Source: Chloroflexota bacterium
GTDB taxonomy: Bacteria > Chloroflexota > Anaerolineae > UBA2200 > JACIWT01
DNA length: 64,000 bases
Assembly: GCA_014360825.1 (NCBI GenBank)
Contig: JACIWT010000004.1
Coordinates: 143,233 to 207,232 of the forward strand
Reading direction: 5' to 3'
The notes under the pieces are model-generated. The model was not told the DNA's origin. It saw only the letters and a list, made by a program, of their open reading frames with translations, and made no database searches. A program made the translations under genes and the position numbers. Positions 1 to 7,422 of the stretch are shown one piece after another (positions within the stretch are counted from its first letter, which is position 1; every line of letters starts with the position of its first letter).

Positions 1-2163
1 ACTCACGCTGATGACGGGGCGATAGAGATCGCGAGTGGTGAAGCCTTTTTCTCCTAATTGCCGCGCAATCCATTCGCCAGTGGCAGGCATGACTTGGGTC
101 AGGCCAATAGCGCCAGAAGACGATTTCGCCTCTGGATCAAAACGGCTTTCCTGGCGCATCAGCGCGTAGAAGAGCAGGGGGTCCACCCCAGCCGCTGCTG
201 TCTTAGGCAGCACCAGATCCGCGAAAGGCGTTGGATACGCCAGTTCGAGCAGGAAACGCGGCGGGGTTTGATCTCGCGGGGTCAGTTGGAGTAACCGTTC
301 TGCGGCCGACGTGGAGAGGCGGTAGAGTTCTCGCTCGTCGAAGTAAAGGGCCAGGGAGTAGAGGGTTCGTGGCTGCGACCAGGCACTGGCAAGCACCGTC
401 CGGTACTCCTCAATCGCCTCATCGCGCAAGCCGACCCTCAGCAATGCCTCGGCGCGGCGGAAGGCTGGTGTGGCCACGACGTCTGACGGCAGATCGCCCC
501 ATTTCTCTTCCCCGACACCCAGCCAGGACGCAAGCCATGCCTCGGCCTCGTCGCGTTGCCCACGTCGCTGGTATGCAGAGGGGGCGGAAGATGGCTCGAG
601 CGGTGTTCCCACCCACACAGATCCCTGGAGTTCATCCTTCGCCCGCCGGCCATAGTGCCCCTCCGAGTCAGCAGCCACCGCCTCCATCCAATATGCCTCC
701 GCGTCCTCGCGCTCTCCCGCTCCCAATGCTGCCTTGCCCAACCAGAAGAGCAAGCGCGCTTTCTCGGAGTCTGTCGGAGCGTGGGACAGGGCCTGCTGCC
801 ATATACTCATCGCCTGGGGCCAGTCGCTGGCAGTATAGGCGCACATCCCATCGCGGAACCAAGCCTCGGCTACGTGCGCTCCTTCGGGGTAAGCGCGGAT
901 GAGATCGCGATAGGCTTCCTGCGCGCCCACACAATCGCTCGCCAATGCCGCCGCCCGCCACAAGGCATCCTCGGCTTGTGGATGGGCAGGATAGAGGGCA
1001 GCAAAGTGACGGTAGGCCCGCACTGCGTCTTCGGTCCGGCCCATAGTGGCCAGTGTTCGTGCCTTTTCCAGCCATCCCTGGGGGACCAATTCGTTGCGCG
1101 GGTGGGTCTCGATAAGGTAGTCGAATTCTCGCAACGCCTTTTCATACTCCCCGCGACGGAAGAACGAGAGGCCGGCGTAGTAATGCGCGTCGCCCAGGTG
1201 CCCAGCTAGGTCCGCCCAAATGTAGCGGCGCAGTGCCGCTATCGCCTCGTCGTATTGGCCAGCGTGGTAATAGACGATCCCCTGGGTGAGGTCACCGGGC
1301 AGTCGGGCGTTTCTGGCGACGAGTTCCTGTAGCGAGGTGTAGGCCGCCCAGGTATCGGGATAATTCTCCATGATATCCAACCACCGTTTGAAGGCGCTAT
1401 CGGTCTGGCCTGACTCATACTCCGCCAGGCCGATCTTGTAACTGATAGAGGCCCGATAAGGGACCCTGCGCGCCTCCGCGAGGATAGCGTTGTAAGCAGC
1501 GATAGCGTCACTGTATCGTTCCAGCCGCCGCAGGGCATCGCCCATATTCTCCAGGACTAAGACGCGAAGAGATAGAGGGGCATCGGCTTTTGCAGCCAAG
1601 GCGTAAGCATCCATGGCAGCGGCATCGTCGCCGCCTTTGATCAGGGCATCACCGAGGCGGGAGTACAGGTAGGCAGCGATGTCTGGCTCTAAGGGCAAGG
1701 CACTAGTCCAGGCCCCTGCCGCCTCCAGCCACTGACCAAGGCTCTCATAAGTACGAGCGAGCGTCACCAGTGCGCGGGACAGCGAGGTACTGGACGGATA
1801 GTGTGCCACAAAGCCCTGTAAAGTCTCCACAGCCCGCGGGTAGTCTCCGGCCCTGAAGAAAGCGAGGCCCAAGTGGAGCCATGCCCGTTCCTGCACGACA
1901 TCAGAAGCGGTGGTCAGCAGAGTCTGGTACTGCGCAATAGCCTCGGCGTATTCTCCATTTGTTAGCAGGCGGTCAGCGGCGGCCAAGCGCTCACCAGGCG
2001 TTGGCGTTATGGTGGGGGTGGGGGTTGGCGCTAACTCAGTGGGGTAGGGGGCTATAGTGGGATGGGTAGAAGGCGACAGATTAGGGGTCGCCGCACAACT
2101 CTCGCCAAGCGCTATTGCCAAGGCCAGTAGTAAGACAAGTCGCCATTTCGAATACACCAGCAC
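1..2163 (-). CDS. TPR-repeat lytic murein transglycosylase lipoprotein (3' end beyond window)
   Basis: An open frame of 721 codons runs off the left edge, so the C-terminus is missing. The start is GTG at 2163, with GGGAG seven bases upstream. A hydrophobic signal segment (residues 8-18) is followed by a Cys near residue 23 that could be lipidated, although the lipobox (GESC) is poor. A Pro/Thr-rich linker follows, then several hundred residues of TPR-like helical repeats such as ERLAAADRLLTNGEYAEAIA. The visible C-terminal end is a lysozyme-like SLT domain with ALMRQESRF (Glu672 is the expected catalytic acid) and GAIGLTQVMPATG. The family cleaves peptidoglycan glycan strands with 1,6-anhydro product formation. 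The TPR/SLT arrangement resembles Slt70. The fold call is firm; lipidation is inferred. Confidence 0.88.
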   Translation of the reverse strand, partial: MLVYSKWRLVLLLALAIALGESCAATPNLSPSTHPTIAPYPTELAPTPTPTITPTPGERLAAADRLLTNGEYAEAIAQYQTLLTTASDVVQERAWLHLGLAFFRAGDYPRAVETLQGFVAHYPSSTSLSRALVTLARTYESLGQWLEAAGAWTSALPLEPDIAAYLYSRLGDALIKGGDDAAAMDAYALAAKADAPLSLRVLVLENMGDALRRLERYSDAIAAYNAILAEARRVPYRASISYKIGLAEYESGQTDSAFKRWLDIMENYPDTWAAYTSLQELVARNARLPGDLTQGIVYYHAGQYDEAIAALRRYIWADLAGHLGDAHYYAGLSFFRRGEYEKALREFDYLIETHPRNELVPQGWLEKARTLATMGRTEDAVRAYRHFAALYPAHPQAEDALWRAAALASDCVGAQEAYRDLIRAYPEGAHVAEAWFRDGMCAYTASDWPQAMSIWQQALSHAPTDSEKARLLFWLGKAALGAGEREDAEAYWMEAVAADSEGHYGRRAKDELQGSVWVGTPLEPSSAPSAYQRRGQRDEAEAWLASWLGVGEEKWGDLPSDVVATPAFRRAEALLRVGLRDEAIEEYRTVLASAWSQPRTLYSLALYFDERELYRLSTSAAERLLQLTPRDQTPPRFLLELAYPTPFADLVLPKTAAAGVDPLLFYALMRQESRFDPEAKSSSGAIGLTQVMPATGEWIARQLGEKGFTTRDLYRPVISVS

Positions 2164-2285
2164 CTCAAGACTCCCAGCATCTTTTCTTTTATGACGTCAG
2201 TAGGGGAGTGGAGTTCCGTCTGAATTCGAGGGGAATTTGCCCCTGAAAAGGCCCTAAATAAACTTCGCACTATATATCTTATGTT

Positions 2286-2315
2286 AATATATGGCCGTTC
2301 AGTTGACATAACCAA
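2286..2315 (-). promoter_or_regulatory. Possible promoter of the transglycosylase gene
   Basis: On the minus strand TTGGTT (2315-2310) and TATATT (2291-2286) are separated by 18 bases in an AT-rich stretch 120 bases upstream of the GTG start. The match is moderate and no other candidate is clearly better. Confidence 0.3.
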
Positions 2316-2506
2316 GAATAGGGGTTTTTCTCTTGCAGGCCGGTGCCATGTCTGTATTTGCGGGTATTGCGCGTTCCTCTCCGGGTCTGCGCTGGCGAAA
2401 TGTATTGCCGCAGCGCACATTCTAGCCCCAATCCGTCCTGCATCTGAGAGTGTATCGCTCGCAGCCTTAGGATTCGGCTTTTCGTTATGTCAATTACGAG
2501 CGGGCC

Positions 2507-2534
2507 TTGTGTTTTCATCTGGAACCATTATAAT
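2507..2534 (+). promoter_or_regulatory. truD promoter, apparently leaderless
   Basis: TTGTGT (2507-2512), a 16-base spacer and a perfect TATAAT (2529-2534). Only six bases separate the -10 box from the ATG at 2541, so transcription starting about seven bases downstream would begin at the start codon. No Shine-Dalgarno sequence precedes the ATG, which fits a leaderless mRNA. Confidence 0.65.
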
Positions 2535-2540
2535 GTAATT

Positions 2541-3701
2541 ATGCGCTACAAAGTCATCCCTGAAGATTTCGTCGTGGAGTCGCTGCTACAGCGGTCTCCT
2601 CTGTCACAGGGGCGCTACTCCGTGTATCGGGTGCAGAAGCGAGGCGTCACCACCCTGCACGCACAGCGCCACATGGCGGCGCGTTTGGGCATCCGCCACT
2701 CGGCGGTGGTCTTCCCTGCCCTCAAAGACAAGGACGCTGTCGCCATCCAGTATGCCTGTGTCCGCGGTTCTGGCCCTGCCCGACTGGACGGGCCTGGCTA
2801 CACCGCTACCCTCGTCGGATACTCTGACGAGCGGCTACAGCCTCGCCACCTAAGGGGTAATCGTTTCACGGTGGTCTTGCGCGATCTCTCGTCATCAGAG
2901 GCGGCACATATCCAGCGCCGCGCCGCCGAGATATCCCAGTGCGGCCTGCCCAACTATTATGATGAACAGCGTTTCGGCTCCTACGCGCCCGAGTTCGGCT
3001 TCATCGGCAAACTCATCTTGCAGCGCGACGCCGAGAGCGCTCTTCGCGCCTACCTGAGCCAACCCTTCACCGGCGACCCGCCGCGCGATGCGGCCTTCAA
3101 AGCCCTCGTCCAGACGCGCTGGGGTGACTGGTCAGCGCTCTTCGAGGCAGCGCCAAAGCCCTCCAATGCCCGCAGCATACTCACCTACCTAACAGATCAT
3201 CCTCAGGACATCCGTCACGCGCTCAACCTGATCCCAGCCCGCCTGCTTTCGCTGTACCTGGTGGCCTACCAGAGTTATCTCTGGAACCGGGTGGCCGGCC
3301 GCTATCTCGGTGGGCTCCTGCCCACGACACGCGCTCTCGCGGTGCTGGGAGAGCATTTGCCCCTCTACGAGACGCTGCCAGAGGACTTGGCCACACAACT
3401 CCGGGACGTTCAGATACCCCTCTTGCATCATCGCGCTGTTTTCTCCGAGGCCCGAGTGGCAGCCTTGGTGAGCGCGGTCCTGTCCGAGGAGGGACTGACC
3501 CTGCGCGATTTCAAGGCGCGGATTCTCCAGAAAGCGTATCTACCTGCCGGCTCCCGTGCACTGCTGGTCTTCCCTGCCCAACTCTCCGTGACTGAGGCGC
3601 AGCCCGATGACCTATTTTCAGGCAGGAGCAAGATGACGGTGAGTTTCTCTTTGCCGCGTGGAAGTTACGCCACACTGCTGATACAGGCCCTGGGAGCCTG
3701 A
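2541..3701 (+). CDS. truD: tRNA pseudouridine(13) synthase TruD
   Basis: A 386-residue protein that isomerises U13 of tRNA to pseudouridine. It starts RYKVIPEDFVVES, as in TruD. It carries the catalytic-Asp motif ALKDKDAV (Asp63) and the NYYDEQRFGSYA motif near residues 151-162. The central insertion and C-terminal domain match the usual TruD length. The ATG at 2541 was preferred over an in-frame ATG at 2487. Homology starts right there and the -10 box lies six bases upstream, so the earlier ATG would be outside the transcript. The phosphoesterase gene follows nine bases after the stop, so the two are probably co-transcribed. Confidence 0.93.
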   Translation: MRYKVIPEDFVVESLLQRSPLSQGRYSVYRVQKRGVTTLHAQRHMAARLGIRHSAVVFPALKDKDAVAIQYACVRGSGPARLDGPGYTATLVGYSDERLQPRHLRGNRFTVVLRDLSSSEAAHIQRRAAEISQCGLPNYYDEQRFGSYAPEFGFIGKLILQRDAESALRAYLSQPFTGDPPRDAAFKALVQTRWGDWSALFEAAPKPSNARSILTYLTDHPQDIRHALNLIPARLLSLYLVAYQSYLWNRVAGRYLGGLLPTTRALAVLGEHLPLYETLPEDLATQLRDVQIPLLHHRAVFSEARVAALVSAVLSEEGLTLRDFKARILQKAYLPAGSRALLVFPAQLSVTEAQPDDLFSGRSKMTVSFSLPRGSYATLLIQALGA

Positions 3702-3710
3702 AAATCCGCT

Positions 3711-4967
3711 ATGACAAGCCCCCAAAATGGATTTGTTATGTCGAATTACCCCCCTACCCCGCCCAATCGAGACGTACGAAGGTATATTTCAGACGCTACA
3801 GACCCGCTGGATCGCGGCTTCGCGAACCCGATGCACGAGCCATTGGTTTTCACCGACCGTCTGGCCCGGCTGCCCGCTTGGGTGAGCCTGGCGCTGCTAT
3901 TGATCCTCTTGGCGGCCTTGGGAGCGCTGGGACGGCGCATAGGAGATGGCAGGGCGACCATCCTCGTGCTGGCCTACGTCACCTTCGCCTTGGCCGATTG
4001 GCTCCTACTGGCCGCACTGCCCCGCCTTGGGCTCTCCTTCGGTCCTCCAGTGCCCACGCTGTGGGCGCTCTGGGCCTTGCGCCTGCTCATAGCGCTGATC
4101 CCTCTACTGATTGCACCAGCCAGCGCTCTGACCATCGGCATTTCCCTGCTCTGCCAGGCGGTCCTGTTCGCGCTCTCCATCTACGCCCTGGCGGTGGAAC
4201 CCTCTCGGGTGACGGTAACCCACCTGGCCCTGACCAACCCGCACGCGGCGGCCAACGCCCGGCCCTTGCGCATCGCCCACATCACCGACATCCACATGGA
4301 GCGCCTCACCCGCCGCGAGCGCCAGGTGGTGCGTCTGGTGAACGATTGGCAGCCCGACCTCATCCTGATGACGGGCGATTTCCTCAACCTATCCAACGTC
4401 GGTGACGAGCGGGCCATCGCCGACGTGCGGGAGATGCTCGGATGTATGCGCTCTGTCTGCGGCACGATCTACGCGGTGCGCGGCACTTCGCCCGTGGACC
4501 CAGAATGGGTAATGCCTCCCATAGTCGAGGGGATGGCGCTGCGAGTGTTAGAGAGGGAGGTAGCCGACATCGAGTTGGGCGGACATCGCCTCTGCCTCCT
4601 CGGCCTGCCCTGCCTGCGCAACCTGCCCGTGGATGGCCAGAGACTGCGGGACCTGATGGAGCACGTGTCCCGGGGGGCGTTCACTATCCTATTATACCAC
4701 ATGCCCGATCTGATGCCCCTCGCCGCCCGCCTGGGGGTTGACCTCTACTTGGCCGGACACACCCATGGCGGCCAGGTGCGTCTACCGATCATCGGCGCGC
4801 TGGCCACCAGTTCCCAGTATGGCAGGCGCTACCAGATGGGCCTGTACCGCGAGGGAGGGACGACGCTGTACGTCTCCCGAGGCCTGGGGATGGAGGGCAT
4901 GGGCGCGCCACGCATCCGCTTCCTGGCCCCGCCGGAGATCCTCTTCATCACCCTCCATCCGGGTTGA
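3711..4967 (+). CDS. Membrane-anchored calcineurin-like metallophosphoesterase (YkuE/YaeI type), degenerate GNHD motif
   Basis: 418 residues. The N-terminal 160 residues contain about four hydrophobic helices that should anchor the protein in the membrane. A calcineurin-like phosphoesterase domain follows, with ITDIHME (about 190-196), MTGDF (about 219-223) and AGHTHGGQVR (about 347-356). Homologues such as YkuE and YaeI act on phospholipid or lipid-A-type phosphoesters outside the membrane. The third family motif, normally GNHD or GNHE, reads RGTSPVD here (about 256), so the metal-bridging Asn and catalytic His are absent. Activity may be altered. The start could be 3711 or 3738, and neither has a clear ribosome-binding site. 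Confidence 0.82.
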   Translation: MTSPQNGFVMSNYPPTPPNRDVRRYISDATDPLDRGFANPMHEPLVFTDRLARLPAWVSLALLLILLAALGALGRRIGDGRATILVLAYVTFALADWLLLAALPRLGLSFGPPVPTLWALWALRLLIALIPLLIAPASALTIGISLLCQAVLFALSIYALAVEPSRVTVTHLALTNPHAAANARPLRIAHITDIHMERLTRRERQVVRLVNDWQPDLILMTGDFLNLSNVGDERAIADVREMLGCMRSVCGTIYAVRGTSPVDPEWVMPPIVEGMALRVLEREVADIELGGHRLCLLGLPCLRNLPVDGQRLRDLMEHVSRGAFTILLYHMPDLMPLAARLGVDLYLAGHTHGGQVRLPIIGALATSSQYGRRYQMGLYREGGTTLYVSRGLGMEGMGAPRIRFLAPPEILFITLHPG

Positions 4968-4970
4968 TTT

Positions 4971-5044
4971 ACCACCAAGACCCAAAGACACAAAGAACAC
5001 AAGGTCTCTCTATTTTACCCTTCGTGACTTCGTGTCTTCGTGGT
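4971..5044. repeat. Imperfect palindromic repeat between convergent genes (copy A)
   Basis: The left arm is ACCACCAAGACCCAAAGACA. The right arm, ending at 5044, reads TTCGTGACTTCGTGTCTTCG followed by TGGT, so the two arms pair imperfectly. Related arms occur at 5859-5875 and 20824-20890. The element spans the 3' end of the Nudix gene and supplies its last residues. It could serve as a bidirectional terminator. Confidence 0.7.
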
Positions 5045-5720
5045 TAAGGTCGTCCAGCACCGCTTGTAACAGGGCCCCGAATTCAGCCAAGATCATGGCC
5101 GTGGCCCCCCAGACCCTGTGCCCGCTGACGTGGTAGTACGGGATGGTCAGCGATATGCCCTCGATCACCCGTGTCTCGACGGCGCGGGCAGAACGGTCCA
5201 GGAGCAACGACAGGGGCATCTCGATGACCTCGGCCACCTCGATGGGGTCGGGGCGGAAGGTTGGCCGCCGGGGGATGTGGCCCACGTAGGGGTAGATGCA
5301 GAAGCGGCTGACGGGCACGTAGAGCGGGGTCAGAGAGCCCAGGATCTCCACTCGGCGAGCCAATATCCCCAGTTCCTCCGTCGTCTCCCGCCGGGCCGTC
5401 TCCTCGAATGAGGCATCGCCTGGCTCGCGTGCGCCGCCGGGCAGCGAGATCTGTCCTTTGTGGGCGAAGACGTTCTCCGTGCGCCGCGTGAGGGGGAAGC
5501 ACAGTTCGCCGCCCTGAGGATATAGCAGGATCAGGACTGCCGCCTCGTTGGGACAGGGGTTCGGCAACTCCGCACGGTCGCCGGGACGTGGCTGGACGGC
5601 CATTTCGACCTGGGCGGCGCGTCCGGGGAGCGGCAAGGAGAGCGCTCGGCGCACCAGGTCGAGGGTGAGTGGGGATGCACTGCCCTGCTTGGGATGAGGT
5701 CGGCGAATATGGGTGTTCAT
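5010..5720 (-). CDS. NudL-type Nudix hydrolase (putative CoA pyrophosphatase)
   Basis: 236 residues. The Nudix box runs from about residue 95 to 118 (GGAREPGD, then RRETTEELGI), with the required Glu residues. It is preceded by the CoA-pyrophosphatase signature around RRTENVFAHKGQISLPGG. Such enzymes cleave CoA or acyl-CoA to 3',5'-ADP and (acyl-)phosphopantetheine; the exact substrate is inferred. The last eleven residues (NHEDTKSRRVK) are encoded by the dispersed repeat at 4971-5044, so the C-terminus looks extended by the repeat. The gene is convergent with the phosphoesterase gene. Confidence 0.88.
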   Translation of the reverse strand: MNTHIRRPHPKQGSASPLTLDLVRRALSLPLPGRAAQVEMAVQPRPGDRAELPNPCPNEAAVLILLYPQGGELCFPLTRRTENVFAHKGQISLPGGAREPGDASFEETARRETTEELGILARRVEILGSLTPLYVPVSRFCIYPYVGHIPRRPTFRPDPIEVAEVIEMPLSLLLDRSARAVETRVIEGISLTIPYYHVSGHRVWGATAMILAEFGALLQAVLDDLNHEDTKSRRVK

Positions 5721-5843
5721 TATGTCAATTTACGCCCCGACCATGTGAAGTCTCACAGCCCTCTAATAGGACGCGCTTGGCATCGCTCAATTCGGTCATC
5801 CTGAGACCCCCTTCTCGTTGCCCGGGCTTCCCAATTTTCGCTT

Positions 5844-5873
5844 ATTATACCATCCCACACCACAAAGACACAA
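5844..5873 (-). promoter_or_regulatory. Promoter of the Nudix gene
   Basis: On the minus strand TTGTGT (5873-5868), an 18-base spacer and TATAAT (5849-5844), which is also an extended -10 (TGGTATAAT). The -35 box lies inside a copy of the dispersed CACAAAGACACAAAG repeat. The resulting leader would be about 120 bases. Confidence 0.6.
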
Positions 5874-5875
5874 AG
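5859..5875 (+). repeat. Single arm of the dispersed ACCACAAAGACACAAAG repeat (copy B)
   Basis: The 17-base sequence ACCACAAAGACACAAAG matches the arms of copies A and C. No complementary arm is nearby. Confidence 0.6.
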
Positions 5876-5890
5876 CCCACCCCGCCCTAT

Positions 5891-5967
5891 CAGCGGATGA
5901 CCTCCGGCATAGCGGATTAGCGGATACGCCGCCCCCATCCATCCGCTAATCCGCTACCTATCCGCTG
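5891..5967. repeat. Nested palindrome built from AGCGGAT units
   Basis: AGCGGATTAGCGGAT (5911-5925) is the exact reverse complement of ATCCGCTAATCCGCT (5941-5955), with a 15-base loop. An outer pair CAGCGGAT (5891-5898) and ATCCGCTG (5960-5967) encloses it. The element lies between divergent promoters and contains no gene. It resembles a REP or MITE-like palindrome. Confidence 0.75.
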
Positions 5968-6016
5968 ACAGGCCTATCATCGCCGTCTGGAGACGGCTCC
6001 CACGGGTCATTCTCAC

Positions 6017-6045
6017 TTGCCAATCTGCCGCCTTCGCGTTACAAT
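6017..6045 (+). promoter_or_regulatory. Promoter of the 6069-6922 gene pair
   Basis: TTGCCA (6017-6022), 17 bases, TACAAT (6040-6045). The start codon at 6069 lies 23 bases downstream, with GGGAGG in between. Confidence 0.6.
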
Positions 6046-6068
6046 CTCATTGCACAGGGAGGGCAGAG

Positions 6069-6473
6069 ATGTTGCGACCAAAAGCCCGCATCAGGCGTTT
6101 CGATGTCTTCGCCGAGTACAATCGGCTGAAAGCGCTGGAAGACGGCATGGCCGAAGACGAAGCCAAGGGCTATGCCCTGTGGCTGGCCAAGATCGTTGCC
6201 GCGCGGCGCTTCTCCTCCGCCCTGACCGAAACCCGCAGGCCCCGCGAACTGCGAGAGGCAGTGCCGGTGGAAAGGGGCGAGGAGCCCAAGCGCAAGTTCC
6301 GCTCTCTCAGCGGGATCGAGCAGACCGACGCCCTATTCGAAAAGGAGATCGTGCAGCGCATGGGCCCGGATTTCTACGAGAACGTGTTCGCCCCCGCCAT
6401 TCGCGAAGCCTTCGCCCACCGCCGCAGTTACGTCAGCATCCGCGACAGCATTCGCAAGGATTGGGTGCCCTGA
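6069..6473 (+). CDS. Conserved hypothetical protein, 134 residues
   Basis: A soluble, charged protein of 134 residues with no signal peptide, membrane segment or motif that I recognise. The start ATG is preceded by GGGAGGGCAGAG. It has mixed basic and acidic helices (FDVFAEYNRLKALEDGMAED near the N-terminus) and ends KDWVP. It is translated just ahead of a small membrane protein (8-base gap), so the two probably form an operon from the promoter at 6017. The coding character looks real (strong ribosome-binding site, GC-rich third positions), but the function is unknown. Confidence 0.7.
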   Translation: MLRPKARIRRFDVFAEYNRLKALEDGMAEDEAKGYALWLAKIVAARRFSSALTETRRPRELREAVPVERGEEPKRKFRSLSGIEQTDALFEKEIVQRMGPDFYENVFAPAIREAFAHRRSYVSIRDSIRKDWVP

Positions 6474-6481
6474 GGAGGGAG

Positions 6482-6922
6482 ATGGGTAAGAGAACGGCCA
6501 GCGAAACGAGAGAACGTTGGGTGGCCGCCCTCCTGTGGGGCGGAGTGGGCATCATCGCCCAGTACACGGCGCTCTTCCTGACCATCGTCCAGCGCATCCA
6601 GGTCGAGTTCGAGAACCAGGCCCCGGTCATATCCGTAACACCGTCGGGCCCCATTGCGCTGACTTGGGGGGCAGCGCTGGCCGCAGTGTGGGCTGGCACG
6701 TTCGCCTTCGGGATGCTGGTGGTGGCGGCTTACGTGGCGGAGCGACGACCGTCAAGGGTACAATGGCTGGCAGGGGCAATGGCCGCACTGGCCATGGCGG
6801 TGATCGCCGCCCTGGCCGAACCGACCTGGGGGTTGGTGATCCTGGCCGACGCCCTGGTCTTGGCCTGGGTTCTCCGTGGGAAGGGCGCCCCAGGTGTGAA
6901 GGGAAGCCCCGCGGAGAAATAA
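6482..6922 (+). CDS. Small hypothetical membrane protein, three predicted helices
   Basis: 146 residues from the ATG at 6482, which follows GGAGGGAG closely. Hydrophobic segments lie at about residues 15-38, 58-85 and 95-135. The region after the first helix (RIQVEFENQAPVIS) is probably outside or in a loop. A basic tail follows (RGKGAPGVKGSPAEK). I do not recognise a family. It follows the 134-residue gene by eight bases and ends next to a hairpin shared with the convergent zinc-finger gene. Confidence 0.65.
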   Translation: MGKRTASETRERWVAALLWGGVGIIAQYTALFLTIVQRIQVEFENQAPVISVTPSGPIALTWGAALAAVWAGTFAFGMLVVAAYVAERRPSRVQWLAGAMAALAMAVIAALAEPTWGLVILADALVLAWVLRGKGAPGVKGSPAEK

Positions 6923-6923
6923 A

Positions 6924-6950
6924 GAAGCGGCCGTTGTGGTCGGCCGCTTC
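6924..6950. terminator. Hairpin between convergent genes
   Basis: GAAGCGGCCG (6924-6933) and CGGCCGCTTC (6941-6950) form a perfect 10-bp stem with a 7-base loop. On the minus strand it is followed by TTTATTTC, so it should best terminate the DksA/TraR-like gene. The plus direction lacks a T run. Confidence 0.75.
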
Positions 6951-6972
6951 GCACAGGGCAACGTCATCCGAC

Positions 6973-7308
6973 TCAGCGCATAGAGCGCCCCCGCGCACAG
7001 GCCACGCACAGTGTTGTATCAGGCAAGATCTCCAGGCGTTCTGGTTCAATGGGCTGGCCGCAACGTTCGCAAATGCCGTAGCGATCCCGCTCCAGTTTCT
7101 GCAAAGCCTCACGGATGGACTCGATCCTTTGGCGCGCCCGTTCCCGCAAGGCCAGATTGAATTCCCAATCGTATATGGCCGGATCGCCCAAGCCCGGTCC
7201 GTAATCCGCCTTATGCTCCAGTCGCTTTTCGATTATCTCCAGTTCAGCCAGTGCTTCCTGGAGTTCTTTTTCCAGTTTCGCTCTGATCTCAGCACTCATC
7301 TCGATCAT
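6973..7308 (-). CDS. DksA/TraR-family zinc-finger protein
   Basis: 111 residues from the ATG at 7308; GGGAG lies five bases upstream, so it is preferred over an in-frame TTG at 7320. A long helical N-terminal region is rich in Glu, Lys and Arg. The C4 zinc finger (CERCGQPI and CVACARG, about residues 82-106) is typical of the DksA/TraR C-terminal domain. Family members bind in the RNA polymerase secondary channel, while shorter relatives such as YteA have other or unknown roles. The coiled-coil tip acidic residues of true DksA are not obvious, so a general regulatory role is all that can be said. Confidence 0.82.
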   Translation of the reverse strand: MIEMSAEIRAKLEKELQEALAELEIIEKRLEHKADYGPGLGDPAIYDWEFNLALRERARQRIESIREALQKLERDRYGICERCGQPIEPERLEILPDTTLCVACARGRSMR

Positions 7309-7422
7309 CACCGCTCCCAAGGGACGAACAACTCGGTGGGAAGATGAAATCCGATCTCACAACACACTTGCCGCTGAGGATACGGGATGCACAGAGGCAT
7401 AGGATTGCGGTTTCGGCGTCCC

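Noticed and set aside
231..1209. Plus-strand frames of 217-223 codons in the first kilobase
   Set aside because: They are antisense to the open transglycosylase frame, which carries TPR repeats and an SLT motif; the plus-strand translations are Arg/Pro/Ser-rich without motifs.
3878..4405. 175-codon frame inside the phosphoesterase gene
   Set aside because: It is a shifted frame of a GC-rich gene with Gly/Ala/Pro/His-rich composition; the main frame has clear membrane helices and catalytic motifs.
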